Origin: an uncultured Anaerotruncus sp.
Lineage (GTDB): Bacteria > Bacillota > Clostridia > Oscillospirales > Ruminococcaceae
Assembly (NCBI RefSeq): GCF_902490045.1
Contig: NZ_CABUCJ010000019.1
Coordinates: 1 to 31,910, forward strand
DNA: 31,910 nt
Direction: 5' to 3'
In this document: piece after piece, positions 8,085 to 15,021 of the stretch
Position numbering within the stretch: the stretch's first letter is position 1
How the letters are laid out: every line of letters starts with the position of its first letter
Translations under genes and position numbers: made by a program
Notes under the pieces: generated by a model
What the model saw: the letters and a program-made list of their open reading frames with translations, nothing else
Told to the model about the DNA's origin: nothing
Database searches by the model: none

Positions 8085-8112
8085 TTTACAGGGAACTTTA
8101 TCAATCTATACA
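8085..8112 (+). promoter_or_regulatory. Putative promoter of the intergenic RNA
   Basis: TTTACA (8085-8090), a 16-bp spacer and TATACA (8107-8112) face away from ogg. The predicted start is near 8119, just before the structured segment. Both hexamers are partial matches, so support comes mainly from the downstream hairpins and terminator. Confidence 0.45.
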
Positions 8113-8118
8113 AAAACG

Positions 8119-8290
8119 GGGGAAGGCCGGATTACTCGCGGTAATGGTAATATATGGAATTTGCCGTTTTTTCCTGCCGCCGTTGAAAGGGGGACAAGGT
8201 GGAAAACACGGATGCGTCCGCGAAGTTTTCTACCGTTTCCACAGAGTTTTCCACAACGGGCCGGAATGGGGAATCCATGCCGGCCTTTTT
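8119..8290 (+). ncRNA. Candidate structured RNA or attenuator leader, about 170 nt
   Basis: The segment lacks a convincing ORF but is highly structured. GGTGGAAAAC (8198-8207) pairs with GTTTTCTACC (8225-8234) around an inner CGGA/TCCG stem (8209-8212/8217-8220), and an outer CCGTTG/CAACGG stem (8180-8185/8254-8259) encloses them. The 3' end is a terminator: GGCCGG (8259-8264) pairs with CCGGCC (8280-8285), followed by five Ts. An identical GGCCGG at 8125-8130 (extended as AAGGCCGG, 8123-8130) can instead pair with the 3' arm, and GTGGAAAAC can alternatively pair with GTTTTCCAC (8246-8254). This is either a free small RNA with a closing stem (6S-like in outline) or a switching leader for the gene at 8543. 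I cannot assign a known family. Confidence 0.5.
8259..8290 (+). terminator. Intrinsic terminator of the intergenic RNA
   Basis: GGCCGG and CCGGCC arms with a further ATGG/CCAT inner stem after one mismatch, then TTTTT at 8286-8290. No protein gene lies upstream on this strand within the gap, which supports an RNA transcript ending here. Confidence 0.65.
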
Positions 8291-8477
8291 GTAATACCCG
8301 GCGTATAACCGCGCCCGGGAACCGGCCGGCTGATTTTTGTTCAAATTGGCCCTTGACAGGAGAATAAATGAAGACCCTCTGTTCAAAATAGGAAGGCAAA
8401 ACGATTTTAAATCGGGGCGTCGGGGGCGGCGCGGGCGGCAGCCGCGGCCCGCCCGCCCCTCTTTTGCGGCGCAGACG

Positions 8478-8517
8478 CCTTCCGCCCGCCGCGCGGGGCG
8501 GAAGGAAACGAATTTTT
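8478..8517 (+). promoter_or_regulatory. Strong GC hairpin in the leader of the 87-residue ORF
   Basis: Perfect 10-bp arms CCTTCCGCCC (8478-8487) and GGGCGGAAGG (8496-8505) are followed by AAACGAATTTTT, so it resembles a terminator with a displaced T-tract 26 nt before the ATG. The rest of 8291-8477 is GC-rich and shows only a TGTTCAAA direct repeat (near 8338 and 8380) and no gene I can support. Confidence 0.4.
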
Positions 8518-8542
8518 CGGGCGCGGGGGAAGGAGCAAGCAG

Positions 8543-8806
8543 ATGCTGAAGGGTGTCAGTCAAAAGGTGATCGAGGTGGTGCACACCGACAACCGGTACT
8601 TTGAAAAGGCGATTCTATTTTTGCGGCCGAACGCGCAGGGGGAGGACAAGCTGAGCCTGCGGGCGCGCGCGGGGGAATACCTCTCCCAGATCGACTACAA
8701 CCCCGCGGGGCATGAAAAGCGCAAAACCCCGCTGGGGGAGGCGCTCAAGATCGGGCTGGCGGCGCTGGTGGGGGCCGCGATTGCATGCGGGTTCTTCCTG
8801 CTCTGA
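8543..8806 (+). CDS. Small tail-anchored membrane protein, function unknown
   Basis: An 87-residue protein with a soluble, charged N-terminal part (about residues 1-62) and one C-terminal transmembrane helix (ALKIGLAALVGAAIACGF). The topology fits a tail-anchored protein with its bulk in the cytoplasm. I do not recognise the family. AAGGAG sits 8 nt before the ATG, and the frame has the GC-rich third positions of neighbouring genes, so it is probably real. It lies between the structured RNA and rlmB, with a T-rich segment after its stop; rlmB has its own promoter, so it is likely monocistronic. Confidence 0.72.
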   Translation: MLKGVSQKVIEVVHTDNRYFEKAILFLRPNAQGEDKLSLRARAGEYLSQIDYNPAGHEKRKTPLGEALKIGLAALVGAAIACGFFLL

Positions 8807-8876
8807 TCTTTTTCGGCAAAAATCGGCTCTTTTTTTACAAAATCGCAGCGAATCTCTAGCATCCGGTATACTGTTA

Positions 8877-8885
8877 TGTTATAAT
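8877..8885 (+). promoter_or_regulatory. Extended -10 promoter of rlmB
   Basis: TGTTATAAT with a perfect TATAAT at 8880-8885; the -35 region at 17 bp is poor. The predicted start near 8892 gives a leader of about 53 nt. Confidence 0.65.
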
Positions 8886-8912
8886 ATACTCTGTATAAAA
8901 CAGAACGTATAA

Positions 8913-8943
8913 CCGGAGGCCGTCCCTCCGGAGGAGGGCTCCG
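8913..8943 (+). promoter_or_regulatory. Alternative hairpins over the rlmB ribosome-binding site
   Basis: CCGGAGG (8913-8919) can pair with CCTCCGG (8925-8931). Alternatively CGGAG (8929-8933) can pair with CTCCG (8939-8943), enclosing GAGGG of the Shine-Dalgarno. Both folds share bases and cannot form together; each masks part of the site in front of the ATG at 8945. Confidence 0.4.
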
Positions 8944-8944
8944 T

Positions 8945-9718
8945 ATGGCGAATTCCAATCCCCGGCTCGACCGGGAGGACGAGAACACCGTGCTCGGCCG
9001 CAACGCGGTGATCGAGCTGCTGCGCGGCTCCCGCGAGGTGGAGTGCGTCTACATCTGCGACGAGGTGCCCGCGCGCGGCCAGCCGATCTCCCGCATCGTG
9101 GCCATGGCGAAGGAACGCGGCGTGCCGGTCAAGAAGGTCGACGTGAAAAAGCTCGACGCGCTTTCAAACGGCCTGCCCCACCAGGGGGCGGCCGCGCTGG
9201 CGGCGGCCTTTTCCTATAGCACGGTCGACGATCTCTTTGCGCGCGCGGGTGAGGAGCCGCCCTTCTTCCTCGTGGCGGACGGCATCGAGGACCCCCACAA
9301 CCTCGGCGCGGTCATCCGCACCGCGGAGGCGGCGGGCGCCCACGGGCTCATCCTGCCCAAGCGGGGCGGCGTGGGGCTCACCCCCATCGTGGGGCGCACG
9401 AGCGCCGGCGCGGTCGAGCACCTGCCGGTCGCGCGGGTGACCAACCTCGTGCGCACGCTTGAGGAGCTCAAAAAGCGCGGCGTCTGGATTTACGGAGCGG
9501 AGGCGGGCGGCGGGCGCTGGGAACAGAGCGACCTGACCGGCCCCGTCGCCCTCGTGATCGGCTCGGAGGGGTTCGGCCTCTCCCGGCTCGTCCGCGAGAC
9601 CTGCGACGTGATCCTGTCGCTGCCGATGCTGGGGAAGGTCAACTCCCTGAACGCGTCGGTTGCGGCGGGGATCCTGATGTATGAGGTCGTCCGGCAGCGG
9701 ACGCGCGCGGAGCGGTAA
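8945..9718 (+). CDS. rlmB: RlmB/TrmH-family 23S rRNA 2'-O-methyltransferase
   Basis: A SPOUT-class methyltransferase that uses S-adenosylmethionine, most likely to 2'-O-methylate a guanosine of 23S rRNA. The 257 residues contain an N-terminal substrate-binding domain (VLGRNAVIELLRGSREV), then the three SPOUT motifs: DPHNLGAVIRTAEAAG with the family's conserved Asn and Arg, VIGSEGFGLSRL, and LPMLGKVNSLNASVAAGIL, which forms the knot. Length and motifs match RlmB, though other TrmH-family targets cannot be excluded. The ATG has a GGAGGAGG site. The following gene begins 42 bp downstream and is probably co-transcribed. Confidence 0.92.
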   Translation: MANSNPRLDREDENTVLGRNAVIELLRGSREVECVYICDEVPARGQPISRIVAMAKERGVPVKKVDVKKLDALSNGLPHQGAAALAAAFSYSTVDDLFARAGEEPPFFLVADGIEDPHNLGAVIRTAEAAGAHGLILPKRGGVGLTPIVGRTSAGAVEHLPVARVTNLVRTLEELKKRGVWIYGAEAGGGRWEQSDLTGPVALVIGSEGFGLSRLVRETCDVILSLPMLGKVNSLNASVAAGILMYEVVRQRTRAER

Positions 9719-9760
9719 ACCCGGATTTTTTGCGATTTGATGAGGAGAGTGGAAACGGGA

Positions 9761-12418
9761 ATGGCTCAGAACTACAATGTCGACGATATCCTGGAGGAAA
9801 TCCGCCGGAAGAAGAGCCGCGAGGCCGCGCAGGATACATACGGGCAGGAGGCCCCCCCGCCCCGCGCGCCCGCGCCGCAGGAGGACTACCGTCCCCGCCG
9901 CGCGGAGGACGCGCAGGAGCCCCGCAGGGCCGCCCCGCGCGCGGACGAGCCCTACTATGAGCGCACCCGCCGGCCGCAGCGCCGGCCGTCCGGTCCCCCG
10001 TGCGCTCCCCGGGAGGAGCGGAGCTCCCGCCTGAGCGGATTTGGGCAGGAGGCGCCGCGCCGGGAGGAGTTCCCCCGGCGTCCCGCGCAGGGGAGCGCGC
10101 GTCCGCGCTACGACGATTACCCGCCCGCGGAACCCGCGCCGAAGAGCGCGCGCCCGCGCTACGACGACTACCCGCCCGCGGAGCCCGCGCCGAAGGCGCC
10201 CTACGATTTTGAGGGCGACTCCGCGCCGCTGCCGCAGGACGAGACGCTCGGGGAGACGCTCGACCGGCTGCGCCGATCGCGCGGCGGGGCCGCGCAGCAG
10301 CCGGCCGCGCCCGGCGAGGGAGCGGGGGAGGGCTTCACCTTCCGCGCCGCGCCGGAAGACGATGATTTCCAGCTCCCCGCCTGGGAGGACGACGCGCCTC
10401 CGGCGGAATCCGGCGGCTTCGGCTTCCGGTTCGGATTTGACGCCGGGGCGGAGCCGGAGCCGGACGGCACCCGGATGGACATCCCCGTGCGCCCGCGCCC
10501 GCGCCGGAACGCGCCGGCGGAGCACACGCAGGAGATCGACGCGGGCGCGCCGCGCCGCGCGCGGGAGGAGGGGCCGCAGGAGCTGGCCCAGTCCAAGTGG
10601 CGGCAGTCCTACGCCGAACAGGAACAACTCGAGCAGGAGGTGCCGGAGGACGACTTCGGCTCCCCCGAGGACGCGCCCTATGTGGAGAAGGATCTCCGCT
10701 CCATCCGCACCGGGCTGACCGTCCGGCAGGCCGTGACGGCGGTGCTCGCCTTTTTGTCCCTCTATCTCACCGTTTCCCTCAAGGTGGTCCCCTTCGCCGG
10801 GAAGCTCGGGATTCCCGAGGGGTATATGCTGCCGCTTCCCCCGGCGGTCGCGCCGGAAAACAACATGCGGCTCTTTTTGATCGTGAACCTCGTGCTCGTG
10901 GTGCTGGCCGCCATCGTGTGCAGCAACATCGTGGGCGGCGGCATCGCGGCCCTCTGCCGCATGCGCGCCAACTGCGACACCCCCGCCGCGCTCGCCGTGC
11001 TCGCCGTGCTCATCCAGGGGATCGTGCTGGCCGTGCTGCCCGACGCGGTGCTTGAAAACGGGAACGTCAGCCTCTATTTCCCGCTGGCCGTCGTGGTGCT
11101 GCTCTTCTCCCTCTTCGGGAAAAAGCTGATGATGAAACGGATTGAGCGCAATTTCGCCACTCTCACGGCCGAGGGGGACAGATACGCGCTCGTCCAGATT
11201 CAAAACCGCGAGTTCGCGCGGGAATTCTCCCGCGGCCTCGGGCCGGACGTCGACCGGGTCGCCTACAGCGCCCGCGCCGGGTTCATCACCGGCTTCCTCG
11301 ACCGCAGCTACGCCCCCGATTACAGCGAATCGTTCTCCAGCATCGCTTCGCCCATCTGTCTCGCGGGCGCGCTCGTGGTGGGGATCGCGGGCTTCTTTCT
11401 GATGGACCGGGAGCTGGTTTCCGCCATTTCGGCGTTCGCGGCGGTGCTGTGCATCTGCGCGCCGCTCTCGGGCTCGCTCGTACCCAACCTCATGCTCGCC
11501 CGGCAGGCCAGGCGCCTCTCCCGGAGCGGGGCGATGCTCGCGGGCTACACCGCCGCCGAGGACTACGCCGACACCGGCGCGGTGGTCGTCAGCGACCGGG
11601 ACCTCTTCTCGGACGACAGCGTCATGCTCCACGGCATGAAGGTCTTCGCCGAAAAACGGATCGACGAGGCGATCCTCGACGCCGCCAGCGTGATCATCTC
11701 CTGCGGCGGCATCATGTCGGGCATCTTCCTCAACATGATCGGCGGCAACCGCCGGATGCTCAAGAAGGTCGACAGCCTCATGTACGAGGACGGGATGGGT
11801 CTATCGGCGTGGGTGGACGGCAAGCGGGTGCTGATCGGCAGCCACGAGCTGATGCGCAACCACGACATCGACTGCCCTTCCCGCGACTTTGAAATGCGCT
11901 ATACCCGCGACGGGCGGCAGGTGCTCTACATCGCCAATTCGGGCGAGCTCTCCGCGATGTTCGTCGTGAGCTACAACGCCGACCCCGATACCGCCGACAC
12001 GCTGGCCGAGCTGGAGCGGCGGGGCGTCTCGGTCGCGCTCTACACCACCGACCCGAACATCACCAGCGAGCTGGTCGCGTCCGCTTTCGGCGTCCGCCGC
12101 ACGAGCGTGCGGATCCTCCCCGCCAAAATCCACGCGGAATACGCCTTCCTCGTAAAGCCCAAGGAGCGCATCTCCGCGGGCGGCTGCCACGCGGGCGGGC
12201 TTTCCGGCGTGCTCGCGCTGGTGCGCGCCGCCTCCGCCGTCCGCAAATCGGTCATGCGCGCCACCATCGTCCAGCTCATCGGCATCGTCGCGGGCTACGG
12301 GCTCGTCGCCTTCATGGCCTTCACCGGCTCGCTGCAGCTTGCCACCTACGGGGTGCTGCTCCTCTTCGGGCTGGCGTGGTACCTGATCACCCGCATTGCC
12401 GCCTCGGCGGGCAAATAA
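9761..12418 (+). CDS. Degenerate P1B-type ATPase-like membrane protein with disordered N-terminal tail
   Basis: An 885-residue protein. Residues 1-310 are low-complexity, rich in Pro, Arg, Ala and Glu, after an N-terminal VDDILEEIRRKK segment. Membrane helices then occur at about 322-342, 370-395, 409-430, 436-455, 530-550, 556-576, 836-856 and 863-883. This 4+2+2 layout, with soluble regions at 456-529 and 577-835, is that of heavy-metal P1B ATPases. Alignable remnants include CICAPLSGS where CPC should be, VVVSDRDLF in place of VVFDKTGTL (D612), DGKRVLIGSHELM as the N-domain signature, and DPDTADTLAELERRGVSV before YTTDPN. TGES, DKTGT, CPC and GDGxND are all absent or altered, so ion pumping is unlikely. 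ATG 9761 is preferred; TTG/ATG at 9737/9740 are alternatives. It follows rlmB by 42 bp and ends at a strong terminator. Confidence 0.8.
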   Translation: MAQNYNVDDILEEIRRKKSREAAQDTYGQEAPPPRAPAPQEDYRPRRAEDAQEPRRAAPRADEPYYERTRRPQRRPSGPPCAPREERSSRLSGFGQEAPRREEFPRRPAQGSARPRYDDYPPAEPAPKSARPRYDDYPPAEPAPKAPYDFEGDSAPLPQDETLGETLDRLRRSRGGAAQQPAAPGEGAGEGFTFRAAPEDDDFQLPAWEDDAPPAESGGFGFRFGFDAGAEPEPDGTRMDIPVRPRPRRNAPAEHTQEIDAGAPRRAREEGPQELAQSKWRQSYAEQEQLEQEVPEDDFGSPEDAPYVEKDLRSIRTGLTVRQAVTAVLAFLSLYLTVSLKVVPFAGKLGIPEGYMLPLPPAVAPENNMRLFLIVNLVLVVLAAIVCSNIVGGGIAALCRMRANCDTPAALAVLAVLIQGIVLAVLPDAVLENGNVSLYFPLAVVVLLFSLFGKKLMMKRIERNFATLTAEGDRYALVQIQNREFAREFSRGLGPDVDRVAYSARAGFITGFLDRSYAPDYSESFSSIASPICLAGALVVGIAGFFLMDRELVSAISAFAAVLCICAPLSGSLVPNLMLARQARRLSRSGAMLAGYTAAEDYADTGAVVVSDRDLFSDDSVMLHGMKVFAEKRIDEAILDAASVIISCGGIMSGIFLNMIGGNRRMLKKVDSLMYEDGMGLSAWVDGKRVLIGSHELMRNHDIDCPSRDFEMRYTRDGRQVLYIANSGELSAMFVVSYNADPDTADTLAELERRGVSVALYTTDPNITSELVASAFGVRRTSVRILPAKIHAEYAFLVKPKERISAGGCHAGGLSGVLALVRAASAVRKSVMRATIVQLIGIVAGYGLVAFMAFTGSLQLATYGVLLLFGLAWYLITRIAASAGK
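10094..10195 (+). repeat. 51-bp coding tandem repeat, two copies
   Basis: Two adjacent 51-bp units (10094-10144 and 10145-10195) encode the identical 17-residue peptide SARPRYDDYPPAEPAPK twice. The DNA copies differ at only a few synonymous positions, which points to a recent duplication within the disordered tail of the ATPase-like protein. Confidence 0.85.
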
Positions 12419-12437
12419 TTGATTTTACCTTACCTTG

Positions 12438-12474
12438 CAACAGGGCCGCTGCGTCAGCAGCGGCCCTGTTGTTT
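12438..12474 (+). terminator. Intrinsic terminator of the rlmB/ATPase-like unit
   Basis: Perfect 15-bp arms (12438-12452 and 12457-12471) with the tetraloop GTCA, followed by TTT. It starts 20 bp after the stop. Confidence 0.85.
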
Positions 12475-12510
12475 CACCTAAGGCCGGACGCTCCAAAAGG
12501 GAGGGGGCGT

Positions 12511-12615
12511 GTGTGGGGGAACCGCAGGTTCCTACCGCACGTCGAGCGAGCGCAGCGAGCGGATCATCCCCGCCGCGGCGGGGCCCCGGGCTCTTCAAAA
12601 GACAAGACCGGGGCC
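12511..12615. repeat. Hairpin-rich intergenic element
   Basis: The gap 12419-12825 has no supported gene. After the terminator come a hairpin at 12511-12540 (13 pairs with one bulge, GGAACC/GGTTCC core), a GAGCGAGCGCAGCGAGCG symmetric segment at about 12544-12561, a perfect 16-bp palindrome at 12568-12583, and an 8-bp inverted repeat GGCCCCGG/CCGGGGCC (12582-12589 and 12608-12615). The density suggests a mobile-repeat-like or RNA-structured element rather than regulatory DNA of the next gene. Confidence 0.5.
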
Positions 12616-12641
12616 TCTGCGTCAGCAGAGTCCCTGTTTTT
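12611..12641 (+). terminator. Second terminator-like hairpin, related to the one at 12438
   Basis: Arms 12611-12620 and 12625-12634 pair with one mismatch and enclose the same GTCA loop, followed by TGTTTTT. It shares CTGCGTCAGCAG and a CCCTGTT-type tail with the terminator at 12438, so one is probably a copy of the other. Confidence 0.6.
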
Positions 12642-12711
12642 CGACGTTTCCTTGTGCAAAGTCCATAGTATTTTCCCCATTATTTATACAGGCGATCGGA
12701 GGGGTTATCCC

Positions 12712-12740
12712 TTGCGCACGCCTTCTAGAAATTATATAAT
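12712..12740 (+). promoter_or_regulatory. Promoter of the EF-G paralogue
   Basis: TTGCGC (12712-12717), a 17-bp spacer and a perfect TATAAT (12735-12740). A second TATAAT at 12746-12751 may allow an alternative start. The leader is about 80 nt. Confidence 0.6.
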
Positions 12741-12825
12741 ATCAATATAATGCCTCGCAAACCTACGGCGATTGCTGGCTATTATGACTAATGCGCAGTG
12801 CAGATAGAAAAAGGAGTGTTATGAC

Positions 12826-14901
12826 ATGAGACAGTACTTAGCGGGTAAGATCCGGAACGTTGCAATTGCCGGCCACGGAAGCAGCGGCAAAACCTCCCTG
12901 GCGGAGGCCCTGCTCTACAAGGCCGGCGCAACCGATAGATTGGGGAAGGTCCCCGACGGCAACACCGTCTGCGACTTCGACCCCGAGGAGATCAAACGCA
13001 AGGTTTCCGTTTCGAGCGCGGTCGCGCCCTTTTCCTGGGGCAGCGTCAAGATCAACCTGATCGACACCCCCGGACTCTTTGACTTCGCGGCGGGCATGTA
13101 TGAGGGCGTGCGCGCGGCGGAGAGCGTGCTGATCGCCGTTTCGGCGCGTTCCGGCCTCAACGTGGGCGCGGAAAAGGCGTATAAGCTCGCCGACCAGATG
13201 GGCAAGTCGAAGATGTTCTTCGTCAACAAGATGGACACCGAAAACGCCGATTTCTATAAGGTGCTCGAGGAGCTCAAGGGCGCGTTCGGCCCGTCGGTCT
13301 GCCCGCTCGTCGTGCCGGTGGTCGAGGACCACAAGGTGCAGTGCTACATCAACCTCGTCGACAACAAGGCCTACAAATACAACGCCAAGGGCGAGCCCTC
13401 CGAGGTCGCGATGCCCGACATCGAGCACCGCTTCGAGGGCCTGACCGCCGCCATCAGCGAGGCGGTCGCCGAGACGGACGAGGAGCTCTTCGAGAAGTTC
13501 TTCTCGGGCGAGCAGTTCACCCGCGACGAAATCCTCAAGGGAATCCACGACGGCGTCCACAACGGCACCATCACCCCCGTGCTCTGCGGCTCCGCGGCCA
13601 CGCTCGAAGGCGTCGACATGCTCCTCGACGCGCTGGTCGACCACCTGCCCTCCGCGTGGGAGGCGGGCGCGGAGACCGCCGAGGACAAGGACGGCAGCCC
13701 GGTGGAGGTCGCCTGCACCGACGAGGCCCCGCTGGCCGCCTACATCTTCAAGACGGTCGCCGACCCGTTCGTCGGGAAGCTCTCCTACTTCAAGGTCGTC
13801 GCGGGCAAGCTCTCCAACGAGGTCGCGCCCGTCAACTCCCGCACCGGCGAGCCGGAGCGCCTCGGCAAGCTCATCTACATGACCGGCAAAAAGCAGGAGG
13901 ACACCGCCTTCATCACCGCGGGCGACATCGGCGCGGTCACCAAGCTGTCGAGCGCCATCACCGGCGACACCCTCTGCGACCCCAAGCGGGTGGTTTCCTT
14001 CGCGCGGATGAACTTCCCCGAGGCGTGCCTGTCGATGGCCGTCAAGGTCAAGAACAAGGGCGACGAGGGCAAGGTCGCGCAGGGCATGGTGCGCCTCATG
14101 GAGGAGGACCCGACCATCAAGTTCGAGCAGAACGCCGAGACCCACCAGCAGGTGATCTCCGGCCTGGGCGAGCAGCATATCGACGTGATCGTCTCCAAGC
14201 TGAAGACCAAATTCGGCGTGGACATCGACCTCACCAAGCCCCGCGTCCCCTACCGCGAGACGATCCGCAAGGCGGTCAAGGTGCAGGGCAAGCATAAGAA
14301 GCAGTCGGGCGGCCACGGCCAGTACGGCGACGTCTGGGTCGAGTTCTCCCCCTACGACGGCGAGGAGCTCCTCTTCGAGGAGAACGTCTTCGGCGGCTCG
14401 GTCCCGCGGAACTTCTTCCCCGCGGTCGAAAAGGGCCTGCAGGACTGCGTCAAGCACGGCGTGCTCGCCGGGTACCCGGTGGTCGGCCTGAAGGCGGTCC
14501 TCGTCGACGGCTCCTACCATCCGGTCGACTCGTCCGAAATGGCGTTCAAGACCGCCGCGTCCCTCGCCTACAAGGCGGGCATGGCGCAGGCTTCCCCCGC
14601 GCTGCTCGAGCCGATCGGCAACCTCAAGGTCTACGTCCCCGATTCCAACACGGGCGACATGATCAGCGAGCTCAATAAACGCCGCGGCCGCGTGCTCGGC
14701 ATGAACCCGGCGGACGACGGGCTCCAGATGATCGAGGGCGAGGTCCCGATGAGCGAGATGGGCGATTTCGCGACCGTGCTGCGTTCCACCACGCAGGGCC
14801 GCGGCTACTTCACCCTCGCCTTCGAGCGCTATGAACTGCTCCCGCCCCAGCTCGAGGCGGCCGTCATCGAGGAAGCCAAGAAGATGAACGAGGAGGAGTA
14901 A
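12826..14901 (+). CDS. Elongation factor G-like translational GTPase (EF-G paralogue)
   Basis: A 691-residue GTPase with the full EF-G domain series: G domain with P-loop GHGSSGKTSLAEA (about residues 15-27), DTPG, NKMD and a CGSAATLEGV G5 region; then domain II, domain III (NAETHQQVISGLGEQHIDV), domain IV (GGHGQYGDVWVEF) and domain V. The P-loop GHGSSGKTS differs from the AHIDAGKTT of canonical EF-G, and this with the divergent switch I region places it in the second EF-G family common in Clostridia, whose exact function is unsettled. The canonical fusA is normally next to the rpsL/rpsG genes, which are not here. An AAAAAGGAG site lies 10 nt before the ATG. A strong terminator follows. Confidence 0.9.
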   Translation: MRQYLAGKIRNVAIAGHGSSGKTSLAEALLYKAGATDRLGKVPDGNTVCDFDPEEIKRKVSVSSAVAPFSWGSVKINLIDTPGLFDFAAGMYEGVRAAESVLIAVSARSGLNVGAEKAYKLADQMGKSKMFFVNKMDTENADFYKVLEELKGAFGPSVCPLVVPVVEDHKVQCYINLVDNKAYKYNAKGEPSEVAMPDIEHRFEGLTAAISEAVAETDEELFEKFFSGEQFTRDEILKGIHDGVHNGTITPVLCGSAATLEGVDMLLDALVDHLPSAWEAGAETAEDKDGSPVEVACTDEAPLAAYIFKTVADPFVGKLSYFKVVAGKLSNEVAPVNSRTGEPERLGKLIYMTGKKQEDTAFITAGDIGAVTKLSSAITGDTLCDPKRVVSFARMNFPEACLSMAVKVKNKGDEGKVAQGMVRLMEEDPTIKFEQNAETHQQVISGLGEQHIDVIVSKLKTKFGVDIDLTKPRVPYRETIRKAVKVQGKHKKQSGGHGQYGDVWVEFSPYDGEELLFEENVFGGSVPRNFFPAVEKGLQDCVKHGVLAGYPVVGLKAVLVDGSYHPVDSSEMAFKTAASLAYKAGMAQASPALLEPIGNLKVYVPDSNTGDMISELNKRRGRVLGMNPADDGLQMIEGEVPMSEMGDFATVLRSTTQGRGYFTLAFERYELLPPQLEAAVIEEAKKMNEEE

Positions 14902-14947
14902 GCCCCTCCGTAAGATCGGCCCGCATATGCGGAATCCCTTAAAACCG

Positions 14948-14986
14948 AAAAGCGGCGTGATGGAGAATCCATCACGCCGCTTTTTT
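14948..14986 (+). terminator. Terminator of the EF-G paralogue, probably bidirectional
   Basis: Perfect arms 14951-14963/14969-14981 extended by A-T pairs, loop AGAAT, and six Ts. The A-rich 5' flank supplies a T-tract on the minus strand too, so it may also serve the convergent regulator gene. Confidence 0.92.
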
Positions 14987-15021
14987 GTCGGGGGAAGCCC
15001 GCCGGCTTCCGGGGGAGTTTT

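Noticed and set aside
8338..8356. GTTCAAATT resembling a tRNA T-loop
   Set aside because: No flanking T-stem, acceptor stem or anticodon arm can be built around it.
8368..8391. Seven-codon ORF with GGAG upstream in the gap before the small membrane protein
   Set aside because: Too short to support as a leader peptide without transcript evidence; the nearby TTGACA (8353-8358) has no matching -10.
9164..11632. Minus-strand open frame of 822 codons across rlmB and the ATPase-like gene
   Set aside because: Antisense shadow spanning two real genes, with low-complexity composition and no recognisable domain.
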